Shown here in pieces: positions 44,403 through 54,760 of a stretch of DNA of 64,000 bases. Source of the stretch: Chrysemys picta bellii (lineage: Eukaryota > Chordata > Testudines > Emydidae); the NCBI RefSeq assembly GCF_011386835.1, contig NC_088795.1, positions 16,287,441 through 16,351,440 of the forward strand, in the 5' to 3' direction. Made by a program: the position numbers and the translations under genes. The stretch's first letter is position 1, and every line of letters starts with the position of its first letter. The notes beneath the pieces are model-generated. The model was given only the letters and a program-made list of their open reading frames with translations. It was not told the DNA's origin and searched no databases.

Positions 44403-47339
44403 TACACTATTCAGTTTCTTTATCTCATCTCCCTTTCCCTTTCCGCAAAAAGTACAAAATTAAAGCATTATGTAAACACATTCAATTATGGCCGGCGTTC
44501 TCCACTGCCCTGCACCTACTGTCATCATTTATATCTTTACAAAGTCTGAGTAAAATGCTACCGTTTGGATTTAGTGGTGTTTTACATCCACTTTACAGTC
44601 TCACTTTGTAAATGAAAATGGCAGTGGAGAGTCACCTTAAAGTCTGTCCTGTTCAGATCCTGGGTTTTGGTCTGATCCATCTCTAGGTTACATGACTTAC
44701 AAGATAAATTCCAGGTTTAAGATGCAGGAATTCCTCATTTCAAAGCACAGACCCTAAAACCATAAATGTACACAGGATGAACACAATTCTGAAAAGCAAA
44801 ACTGACGGTCTTAGAGTGTATTAGTCTCATGTCAGGAGATAATTAACACTCCAGAACTATTCACCACACAGTGCAGTGTTGCCAGTGTTCCAGTTTAAAA
44901 ATAATAATTTTTTGTGAGGGGTAAAGTTTCCCTTTCTGTAATGGGGAAATAGGCATTTTTGCATCGTTTAATGGTTGATGTTTCTCCCAAACGGTGGAGA
45001 AATCCTCCAGATGGCTTCAGAACGCAGGTATTCAAAGGGTGACCGAGAATGGGGCTAAAAGCCATGTGCTGATTGTTAGCCTAGCAACCCACAGATACTG
45101 GACAGTTTGCATTCTAATGATACTGGACTGACACAGCATACGTGGAGAAACAATTTTTTTTCTTTCCTCAGAGCTTTGAGTTATACACCTGTTCAGTAAC
45201 TGGGTGGCTGAATGTAGGCAAATATCACAGTGATGCACATGGAGCCGTGTGAACAATGCTCATTAGTGACAGTTAATCTTTGGTAACATTTATTGAGAAC
45301 ATACAGAGAATGTTGTTGGCCAAGCCTCCAAGCCCATCCTTCCCTCCCTGTAAAACCATGGCACTTAAGCTTTATCATAATCTGAACAATGACAGATGAA
45401 TGGGATTGCACCTCTAAATGGACGTCTCCTTTCAAGGATCGCTCCCTTGTTTGTATGGCATTGTTATATTTGCCAGCAAGAAGGTTCTTTCCTAGGAGAC
45501 CATTAAAGAGTTTCAGGGTAGTATTGCGGGGGGTGTATCAACTTTTTTTTTATATGGGACAAAGTGGACGCTACTGACAGCTTTCCAACCAACCAGATTC
45601 CTTGTATGTGACAGGAGCAAGGCCCACACTCTGCATGTCTGTCATATTGTAATGAATTGCAATGATATTTATTCTTATTTTCAGTAGCTTTTGATTCTTA
45701 AAGTAGTCTAAAGATGGTATAGAGAGGATTTTGTTTGCCATGCATGTATCTGGGTCAGTTTGCAGAATGAAGGGAAGGGATGACAGTTTCACGCAGCCTA
45801 TTCAAGACGTCATCAGAACGAGAACTTTAATTCCTAGGATCTCTGAGCCTCATGCTTCTTAAGCTATCCGTGTGTCAGGACCTGCAGCTCTTTATTGCCA
45901 TGGTTCTGACGATGCAGTCGTAGGGACTGAAAAACAGCACAGCCATCAGCTACAATGTCCCTACAGAGCGCAGAATAAATGTACATTAACACAGTGAGGA
46001 AAGGAATGAGGAATTCTCCAGCAGGAAATCACACAGTTTGCGAAAGTCCTTTCCTGTCCGTGGAGCAGTCGGATGTGCTCTGGCATCTCTCTTTACAAAG
46101 CAGAGGTAATTTTAGTTCTCTTAGGAAAGGAATAGAGGCTCAATAGCAAGCTGATGTGGCCAGAAGTGAGCAGCAATCTTTGACAAGCCTACGTGCTGCC
46201 TTCTCTCTCTCTCAAATTTCAGGTGGAGGCCCAGCTCTGTCAGTTCTGGGACCCTGCTATAGTGTTGCCCCTCAGAATTGCCCAGTGTTTCGGCCTTCAC
46301 TGGGGCCTGCAGAATTCTAGTGTTGCATTGAGATTTGAATTGCTTATGTCCAGGAAAAACTTCACCTACCCCTTAAAGGTTGTTCTATCTGGGATGGAAA
46401 GCCACAGCCATTCTATACTGGACCAGCAGCACCACACAGCAGTCTTAGGAGGGGAGCTGAAGAAAATAGCATACTTCCAAACGTAGATTTTTGCAGCATG
46501 ACATATCCACCATATGCAACAAAATATATATTTTTACTTTAAAAGGGGTGGAGAATATTAAGACAATTTACAGATGTTCGGCTGCCAGATATGATCCTTC
46601 TCCCATGTAACTGCTAATATTCTTCTCATGCTTCTTTGTCATATTACATCTTAAGAAAATGAAAACAGTGAGGTGCAGAAACTTCAAATTTGGTTATTTG
46701 TGAAGGTTTTGCTGATTTCTATTGCCTCCTACTGTCTCCTAGGGCTGTCCCAACCTATTGGGAAGATAATCCCTGGAGAATTAGGTGTGTTGGAATTCTT
46801 CTTTGGCATGTTGCAGACTTTTAAGGAGACCTATTTAAGCTTCCTCAGTAGAAATGGAGAAATGTTGAACTTGATGTATTCTTTCCGATGAACTTCAGGA
46901 TTCTGGCAGAGCTTCTAAGCACTGCAAGCCCTCTGGCAGATAGTCGGAATAAAACATAAATTACGATTCTATAGTAAGTCCTTCAGCGGCTTCTGCTGGA
47001 ACTCCGATGCCCCAGGAGCTCCTGAGGTCTATAGGAATTCCTGCAGTGTTCTTGGTATTACCATGTAGGTTGAAGAATTTTGACGTCCACTGCACAATTC
47101 TAGCAAGCAAGAGACCGTAATGCTGCATGCTATTGAATGCCAATGTCAAATTAGAATGACTCTATTTTACATATTTGTTGGTGAATACGTGTGCCTATGT
47201 AGCAGAGATACTGGTATTTTGTAACTTGACAATAGAAAAAAGTGAAGGAAATTCCCTGACACAGAACTTAAACTGGAGTTACAGATAGAAAAACACTAGA
47301 ATGCACTAGTCCAGTAACCAGCTCCATTACTATACATTG
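44403..47339. other. Long unique stretch, no gene
   Basis: About 2.9 kb. Open frames up to 97 codons (46193-46486) without motifs. No repeats recognised with confidence. Confidence 0.5.
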
Positions 47340-47465
47340 GGTATAGCCTGATCAGGCAAAAGTACACAAGCACATGCTTCTCTTTAAGCATGTGACTTCA
47401 GAGGGGCTACTCTCATTCTGACATATAAACACATACCCGAGTGCTTTGTTGAATCAGGGCCTTAA
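47340..47465. repeat. Palindromic MITE-like repeat
   Basis: The left half 'gcctgatcaggcaaaagtac' with 'agcacatgcttctctttaag' and the right half 'gagtgctttgttgaatcagg' with 'gcctta' are mirrored. Confidence 0.6.
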
Positions 47466-49738
47466 ATCCTAATCCAGGCCGATAGGTTTTTGGAAGCCAT
47501 TTAGATGCAGCCATAGGCATGAGACAGCTAGCACCTGGGGTTTAAGATGTCAGATGAGATGTTACCATCCTCATGCCTGCAGCTGCAGCACTGAGCTTTC
47601 TAGTTACACGTAAAATAGTAGTGGATGGTGGCTGTTAATTCCAGGAGGTGAACAAACTGGTCTCAGTGTTTTCCATCAAAATAGTAGCATTGTGTTTTGG
47701 ACTTCTCACAGTCATAAGCCACTTAAATCAAACTAACAGTACATTAAGGTTGTTTGAACTATTGATACTCCGTATTTCCATACTCTTCAGTTAAAAAAAA
47801 TAAAATAACTTACCTTAAAACTTAGGGGTTTCTCAATGTTTGGTATGTGTTTTTCCCACTTCAGTGCTTATTTAAGGGTCTTTATTTGCTTGCCTATAGA
47901 AAATTGATGTATTTAAAACCATTAACTCCAATTTAACTGTGGTTTTTGGGGGGGGGGGGGGGGAGGAGTATTTGTCGATATACATAGACAGTACCTGTGG
48001 GTCAAAATCAGTGTTCTTGGCTGTCCCAGTAATCTCCTCCTCAAACATGTTATTAGCCTTCGGCTCTGGAAAGCCATATGGCTAGCAAATCTGGCCAGAA
48101 GCAGACTGAATCTAATTCATAGAAAGCTGGTAAACCTGGATTTGTTGCTATGTATGGCCAAATGTTGTCTTTAGTCAGCCAAGAAAATACTAGTAGCCAA
48201 AGTATTATGGTAAAATAGAAATGATTACTGTATTTTCAGCCGACAAGCCCAGATGATCTATGGGTGGGAGAGGAAAAGCAGGGCACAGCACAACCACCTC
48301 CTCTTTAAAGCTTTATACCTATAAAGAGAAGGCCTGCATCCGATCTCATAGCAGTTTTACGTTGATGTGACTCCCTTGGCTTCGGTAGGGTTTCTCCTGA
48401 TTTACATCAAGGAGAGAGAGAAGAGTCAGGCCCAAGTTCTTTCTCTTCTTCTGCTTTTTGTAGTTTGCATTTGAGAATAAGGACAGGACTTTATCAATGC
48501 TATATAGAGACAAGACTAGTCATCATTATTATTAGTGGGGATGGGAATGGGAATTGAATTCATGGAACCTATAGGACTCAGAGATATTAATGTATTCTTT
48601 TTTTAAGGTGACAGAGATGGAGCTTTAATTGTCGCGATGTGTGATTCTGTTTTGCTTAGCTTCCTGCAAGAATGGCTTATTTTTGTTATTATCTTTTAGT
48701 TTGTAAGAGTTACTCACTTAAGAAGCTTTCAAAATATTAACTAGTCGCTGAAGGTTCTTTGAAGAAAAATATGACTGCTCGTGTAAACAATTAATGGTTG
48801 TTAAGCATGGCAGTGTATATTATGACAAACAACACATGCTACATTATGCCAGCTGGTGTAATGATGTGATAATGTCTGACTCATTAACTCTGGCACACAG
48901 TTTACGATGCCCTTCTATGACAGGATTAATTGATTCACACATACATTAAAACAAAAATAACTAAACTGAAATTCAGCTGGAAGCCTGGCTTCTCATTTGT
49001 CATAAACCCTGTTGGTGGTTAAAGCTGATGAAGGCCTCAGTGCAGAAGGAGTTGAGGTTTGCCCACTGACCTTTGTTGTGGCTAATCTGGATCAATATTC
49101 TGCAAGCAGAAAATAAGTTATATTTAAATATTGGCAATGATTTCCATAGAAGTCTCCCAACTATGGTTTTTTTTTTTGGTGATTATTACAATTATTAGGC
49201 CAAATCCTGAAGTCATTAGGCAAAACTTCCCTTGCCTTCAAAAGGAATTTTTGCCCATGCATGGACTTTAGGATCGTGCCCATTGTTTGCTAATGAAGTA
49301 ATAGCTGATTGTATCAACGTGATAAAGGAGGAGAGGATTGGTTAACAACTATGCATCAATTAATACATAGGTATTAATGTTGAACCAATGTTTCCAACAA
49401 TACATTAGAATTTAAAACTCATGCCATGAAGAATTGTTATACAGTATAAGTATAAGTAGAGCTGGTCAAACAGAGTGAACTGAGAACTGATACATATATT
49501 GTCAAATGAATTATTTGTGAATATTATTTGACCCTCTCTATGAATAAATGATCAGTAGTTCATTTAGTCTGATATTCTCTCTTTGGAGTGACCGTTGTGA
49601 TGGAGTGACTGGATGTTTCATAAGGAGTCAAAAACATACCATAATACACCTGCTGTATTTCTGCAATCCAGCTATATCATGGAGGGACATTCCTTCCTCA
49701 CCTAAGCATGTGATGCTCTAAGTTACCTCAGCCTGTGT
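47466..49738. other. Long unique stretch, no gene
   Basis: A 16-G run at 47948-47963 is the only simple repeat. The stretch 48600-48960 is AT-rich, repeat-free and full of ATTA/TTAAT words. It is a reasonable candidate for conserved non-coding DNA, not tested. No open frame above 60 codons in most of it. Confidence 0.5.
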
Positions 49739-49822
49739 CATGAGTTATGGTAACTTGTATAATTTATAGTCTAGCTAGCATTCCCTCTGGGGCCATGTAG
49801 ACCCTTTAATGCTGGGCTGGGA
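49739..49822. repeat. Short duplicated segment, copy A
   Basis: The 41 bases from 49739 are identical to 50643-50683, and the following 'ctctggggccatgtaga' is also identical. Copy A is shorter by about 12 nt in the middle. See copy B at 50641-50751. Confidence 0.85.
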
Positions 49823-49849
49823 CTAGATGGCATAACTGAACCCAGTGTT

Positions 49850-49985
49850 TAGAGCAAGCAGGTTATTCAAGTTTTATTCCTGGCTTTACTTCGACACGCC
49901 TTGATGTTGGGCAAATTACTGTGCTTCTGCGCGCCTTAATTTATCCTTCTCTCACATAGGTGTAATAAAACTAAGCCACAAGGAG
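49850..49985 (+). mobile_element. Diverged MIR/CORE-like SINE
   Basis: 'caagttttattcctggcttt' (head end), 'cttgatgttgggcaaattac' and 'gtgcttctgcgcgccttaat' (core) keep the SINE order. Tail lost. Confidence 0.55.
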
Positions 49986-50124
49986 GGTATGTGGCTTATT
50001 GTTTACTATGTAGGCGTATATTTTTGTTGTTATTATGCAGACATAGTATTCTGGAATATCTGTCTATTACCTTTCAAATGGCACTGTCCAGGGATGTTAT
50101 TAAGAGAAAATGTTGTGAAGCTTA

Positions 50125-50381
50125 GAAGGATGGAAATCGCAACAGAGGGTCCTGTGGCACCTTTGAGACTAACAGAAGTACTGGGAGCATAAGCTTTCGT
50201 GGGTAAGAACCTCACTTCTTCAGATGCAAGACATCTTGCATCTGAAGAAGTGAGGTTCTTACCCACGAAAGCTTATGCTCCCAGTACTTCTGTTAGTCTC
50301 AAAGGTGCCACAGGACCCTCTGTTGCGTTTTACAGATTCAGACTAACACGGCTACCCCTCTGATACTTGAAGGATGGAAAT
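50125..50381 (+). mobile_element. Penelope-like element 3' end as a perfect 94-bp palindrome
   Basis: The insertion 50138-50368 (231 bp) is flanked by exact 13-bp duplications gaaggatggaaat (50125-50137 and 50369-50381). Bases 50138-50231 and 50234-50327 are reverse complements over 94 of 94 positions with a 2-nt loop. A 41-nt unpaired tail (50328-50368) carries 'ttcagactaacacggctacc'. Sense is plus: inverted arm, direct arm, 3' tail. A duplication of this length points to target-primed retroposition, not hAT or Harbinger cut-and-paste. Arm identity implies a recent insertion or ongoing homogenisation. Confidence 0.9.
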
Positions 50382-50599
50382 GTGTACTGAAAATTGCCTT
50401 CAAACTCCTATTTTATTACACTCTGGGCTCAACTTTGCTTGCAGTTGCACACTGCACAAGAAGAGATTTTCATTTAAGTTACGAGTCACATGCATAGCCA
50501 GGCCCTTGCAAATTATTTAAATGAATGTTCTCCCATCAATACATACATTTTAAAGAAAGACAAGCAGATGGGAAAGGAAAAAGGAATAAAATAAAAGTG

Positions 50600-50835
50600 C
50601 ACACTGTGGACCAGATACTTCAAGTTACTCAAGTATTACTAAATCATGAGTTATGGTAACTTGTATAATTTATAGTCTAGCTAGGGGAGCTCCTACGATT
50701 CTCTCTGGGGCCATGTAGATCCCTTAATCTTGGGCTGGACCACACAGTATTAGTATTACTCAAGTAATACTTAATCAATGGGACTAGTTACAGAGTAATG
50801 CTTTATGAGTAAAGGTTGCAGAATTAGGTCTTATG
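50600..50835. repeat. Palindromic MITE-like repeat interrupted by copy B
   Basis: The left part 'ggaccagatacttcaagtta' is mirrored by the right part 'gttgcagaattaggtc', with a central 'caatgggactagttacagag'. The element is split by a 111-bp insertion at 50641-50751. Confidence 0.6.
50641..50751. repeat. Short duplicated segment, copy B, with target duplication
   Basis: This segment repeats copy A (49739-49822) in the same orientation about 0.9 kb away. It is flanked by exact 9-bp agtattact (50632-50640 and 50752-50760), so it was inserted into the palindromic repeat. No terminal inverted repeats, no poly(A), no tRNA-like boxes. Either an uncharacterised short mobile element or a templated insertion from the nearby copy. 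Confidence 0.8.
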
Positions 50836-51273
50836 TGAGAGGTAAATGATAAACAGTGGTAGAGGTCACAGAAAACAAGGAACCAGTGCTAGTTCCTCAG
50901 AATATAAATTATCTATAGCAGCTATAATAACTAAACTGCTCTCGCAGTCCACATTCTAACATTGTCTCCTATTTTCTCCCACCAATTCATAATGTCTGAG
51001 GCCTGGCATATAAAGAAGAAGACAAAACTAATTTTAGATTATCTATGGGAAAGGGTGCAGTCAGTACCATTAGATAATCTGTGTTATACAAGAAATATAT
51101 AACAATGAAACTTTCCACTGTATAAAATATTGCAGTGTTTTTGGTTTTAAATAAAATTAGAAATGCAAATGGAAATTCATTACAAATGAAACAAAGTTAA
51201 TTTCTTTAGGTAGTTTCTTTATGCAAAACAGGGAGTCCCTGGGCACGTGTTATGGGGCTGCAGAGAGATATAC

Positions 51274-51274
<1 letters not shown>

Positions 51275-51309
<35 letters not shown>
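51275..51309. repeat. (TA)n microsatellite
   Basis: About 35 bp of alternating T and A, nearly uninterrupted from 51278. Capable of cruciform extrusion. Confidence 0.97.
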
Positions 51310-51311
<2 letters not shown>

Positions 51312-51582
51312 ATGATATCAGCCTGAAGGTCCTATTCCTGGGCTCTATGCTTTCATTGATGGCAGAACAGGTTCTTGAGCATTCTTAGCAATGGCCAGAA
51401 AAAGGGTAAAACCTGGTCATTCCCTACTGCCATTTTGAACGTAGAACCATATATCACTCCTGTTAAACTTGTGCAACGGTCAATGGTAACAAGGTGGCAG
51501 CTCTCTGCTCCATGTGCCTGAAGTAGTTCCTGTAAAGTTAACATTAGCCCAACTTAGGGGTAACTGAAGCTCTTCCTATCAT

Positions 51583-51845
51583 TTAGGGTACGTCTTCACT
51601 ACCCGCCGTATCGGCAGGTAGCAATCGATTTATTCGGGATCGATATATCACGTCTCGTTAAGACGTGATATATCGATCCCCGAATGCACTCACCGCCGAC
51701 TCCGGAACTCCACCAGAGCGAGCGGCGGTAGCGCAGTCGTCGGGGGAGCCGTGGCCATCGATCCCGCGCCGTCTGGACCCCAGGTAATTCGATCCAAGAT
51801 ACTTCGACTTCAGCTACACGAATCCCCAGTGTAGACCAGCCCTTA
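51583..51845. mobile_element. PIF/Harbinger-type MITE, 257 bp
   Basis: The element proper is 51586-51842, starting GGGTACGTCTTCACTAC and ending CAGTGTAGACCAGCCC (inverted, imperfect). The 3-bp target duplication TTA is present on both sides (51583-51585 and 51843-51845), the PIF/Harbinger signature. Inside, 51632-51655 and 51661-51685 form a 24-25-bp hairpin around a 5-nt loop, rich in CGAT words. No coding capacity. Confidence 0.87.
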
Positions 51846-51926
51846 GGCTGGGATTTTCAAAAAAGCCTAAGGGAGTTAGGCATGGACATATAACCCCTTT
51901 AGGCTCCTTTGAAAATACCAACCTTA
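51846..51926. mobile_element. PIF/Harbinger-type MITE, 78 bp, abutting the previous one
   Basis: The element 51846-51923 starts GGCTGGGATTTTCAAA and ends TTTGAAAATACCAACC (inverted with a few mismatches). The left TTA (51843-51845) is shared with the preceding MITE and the right TTA is 51924-51926. Same family as 16992-17075. Confidence 0.82.
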
Positions 51927-52019
51927 GATATTATAGCTAAAGCTACATTGGATTTAACTTGAGAGATGCTTATAGAAATAGTCATGGATAATAAACACAA
52001 TGTGGCAAAAATGTAGGTC

Positions 52020-52265
52020 ATGAGCAAGGCTGGTCAAAAATCTTTAATCAAAAATGATAAAGGGGGGAGACTTTGGTGAATATTGGGAGATGTCGTCCAA
52101 CCAGGGTGTCCAGTTTATAGCAATGAATGGGCTCACGGGGCAGCCAAACTTCAACTCACATGGGGCACTATGTGGTATTTCCGAATCTAAATATTTCAGG
52201 TTTTGGCCAAATTATTTTAGTTCTTTCGGTTTGACTGAAAAGTCAAATTTCTGAAAGGGGGAAAA
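52020..52265. repeat. AT-rich foldback repeat
   Basis: 'gcaaggctggtcaaaaatct' at the left and tttc/gaaa-rich words at the right ('gactgaaaagtcaaatttct') suggest the 43249 family. Ends unclear. Confidence 0.4.
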
Positions 52266-53145
52266 AAATTCCTATCAATTTTAGTCATGAAAGGGTTTTC
52301 TTTTGTGAAATGGTCTGTCTTTCTGACACTTTTTTTTAGTTACCCATACTTGATATTAATGGAAGGTGCTTTCGTGGATCAAGTGTCCTTAAAGATGTAA
52401 AATTAAAAAGCATCCAAAAATCACCTCATGAAGGGAGATCATTATACAAACCCTACAAGATGATTACAGTGTTAAATGTACTCTTCTCTGTATTAGGCTA
52501 CCAGATTAGGAGCCAGTGGCTTTACCAGCCTTTTGATTTATCAATGTTTATCCTTATGGAAATCAGTTTAATTGTAAGGCAATATTTTGGCCAGGCTGCT
52601 CTTGAAAAAGAAAGGTAAACTACCTGGTTAAGTTCATAATCTTTTCCTGTGGTTTTTCAACTTTTGCCACACTGCAGTTTTACTCAGTCAGTCTTTCTAT
52701 ACAAGGCTCTCATGTGTAAGTCCAATGTAGGTTTAGATGTAACATCTAAATGCAATAAGAACCCTGGATACCCCAAGGGTGGGCTAATGTTAATTACACT
52801 GGAATACCTCCAGGCAGCTGGAGCACAGAGCTACTGTTGAGTTATCAGCTCATACCTATTTATCTGAGTTGAAAGCCAAGGCAATGCGCTAACCCAACAT
52901 CCTGATGACTTGTCATAGTTATCAGATGTGACATGACTGGCCACTACAAATTTTTTTTTTTTTTTTTTTTTTTACACAATACATTCTTTTGGAGAATTTA
53001 GACTGTTTTACATTGAAGTGACAGGACAGAACATAATAAACAAATTGCAGCACAGCATGTACTTGCAAACTTTGTTCACTATGCAGAATCTACTTCTCTT
53101 ATGTCTCTAATTGTAAAGCTCTGAGTTTTGGATCTGGCAATAATA
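52266..53145. other. Unique sequence with a 23-T run
   Basis: T run at 52951-52973. Open frames no longer than 63 codons. No gene or repeat recognised. Confidence 0.55.
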
Positions 53146-53340
53146 AATTAAAATTCCTACATAAAGGTACCAACTAAGATCAGGGCCCCATTGTGCGAGG
53201 CACATAGTAAGAAATAGTCCATACCTCAAAGATCTTTCAGTGTAAATAGACAAGACAAAAAAAGAGTCAGAGAAAAGAGAGATTATTATTCCCATTTTAC
53301 AGCTAGAAAACTGAGGAACAGAAATCCAGTCAACTATCCT
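53146..53340 (-). mobile_element. MIR/CORE-like SINE, reversed, head missing
   Basis: 'cagggccccattgtgcgagg', 'catacctcaaagatctttca' and 'cccattttacagctagaaaa' with 'ctgaggaacagaa' are reversed tail and core. The reversed head is absent. Confidence 0.8.
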
Positions 53341-53909
53341 GGAGTTGCTTACAAAATGTAATTGATATTCAAAATTATTTGTCAGATACTTCTGGTAAAC
53401 AATTATTGGTCTGTAGCTAGGGCATGTGAATACTTAGTATTTGAAATTTGAGTTGTGTGATTGGTTTTGACTGGATACATACATTGCATGGTATGTTTGT
53501 GTTCACTAATTGGATGAACATAACTCTTTGAATCAGAGTTCCAGTGCTAACACTTGTGATTATGAATTCAGAATTTGCTTTAGCTAAATATTGTCCAATA
53601 TTCACTTAAGATTAATTGCTTCCACAAACATTTCTGCCAGAAAACTCCATGCTAGAATATTGACAAAAAGCTAACATAAAATGGGAAAAACATGGAAGTG
53701 ATTATTTAAATATTCACATAAACATCAATTTCCGCCCCCCCCCCCACATTTTTTCTTTAGGATTTGCCCAATTCTAGTACTGGCATTGCTGGATTTGGAG
53801 GATGTGGCATTAGAATGAAAAGGTTACATTTAACCTCATGTATTCAATTGCAGAATTATGGAAAACAGCTGCCTCCCTGGAGTCTCCCTTCAGTCCACAT
53901 TTGTGGCAC
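53341..53909. other. Unique sequence
   Basis: C run at about 53735-53747. No gene recognised. Confidence 0.5.
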
Positions 53910-53998
53910 ATTTAGGGCCAGATCCTCAGTGGGAGTAAATGAATGTGGCTGTTTTGACTTCACTGGAGCTAGGCCAATTTACACTGGATAAGGATCTG
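53910..53998. repeat. Palindromic MITE-like repeat
   Basis: The left end 'gggccagatcctcagtggga' mirrors the right end 'ggataaggatctggccc'. Possible 4-bp flank ttta on both sides. The centre contains 'tgacttcactggagct'. Confidence 0.72.
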
Positions 53999-54021
53999 GC
54001 CCTTTAATATTTATTTGAGAT
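53956..54021. repeat. Right half-palindrome plus flank, copy 1
   Basis: This 66-bp stretch matches 54696-54760 at roughly 80 percent, including the downstream 'ttaatatttattt' that lies outside the palindromic element. Confidence 0.65.
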
Positions 54022-54637
54022 TAATAGTGCATCTCTTACCTTCTTGAGTCAGACACAGTTAAAAATGGCACACACCTACCATTTACATATCACATAGCAG
54101 TATCCGTTTTTTGCTTCAAGGCAAACATGCTACAGTAGGTGGAGAGAGTCAACTGGACACATCAAGATCGGGTTAGATTCCTTTCTTCCTGAAGGCAGCT
54201 GGTTCTAGTTCATTGAGACCCTTCTGATTTTTCTCTCCCTGAGGAGGAGCGTGTACATCAACAGTCCTCTCCACACACCCTGCTAAGGAACTGGTACCAA
54301 ATGGTCTTCTGTGTAGAGGTGCTGGCCCTGGAGCAGATTAGAGAGGACATCTGGACAGCTGTATCCTGTCACAGTATGCCATCAAGATCAATGAAACACA
54401 TGCACAGCCCCAATGCTCAGCCGCACAGAAATACCTCTTAATCAGCACTAATAATTATGCCTGTCTTTGCAGCTGAAAATATGTACTTGATCTCTTCAGA
54501 GTACAGAAACATTGCTGTAGCCTGTGAAAGAGCTCTGTATGTGTCATCAATCCTAAATTATTATATATACACACATACTGTACACAATATTATAATACAA
54601 TATAGAAGTTCATATATCATATTGCTAGTATTAAATA

Positions 54638-54639
<2 letters not shown>
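54022..54639. other. Unassigned sequence
   Basis: No gene or repeat recognised; AT-rich towards the CA microsatellite. Confidence 0.5.

Positions 54640-54672
<33 letters not shown>
54640..54672. repeat. (AC)n microsatellite
   Basis: About 16 uninterrupted AC units, then ATATATG. The 78-codon frame running through it (54457-54693) is not a gene. Confidence 0.97.
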
Positions 54673-54677
<5 letters not shown>

Positions 54678-54695
54678 GTATAAAGATATATAAAA

Positions 54696-54760
54696 CTTCA
54701 CAGGAGCTATGCCAATTTATGCTGGCAGAGGTTCTTGGCCCTTAATATTTATTTAGAGAT
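54696..54760. repeat. Half-palindrome plus flank, copy 2
   Basis: Second copy of the 53956-54021 segment, without the left half of the palindrome. Confidence 0.65.

Noticed and set aside
50125..50381. Interpretation of the palindrome as a hAT or Harbinger MITE
   Set aside because: The target duplication is 13 bp, not 8 or 3, and one end carries a long unpaired tail, so cut-and-paste transposition does not fit.
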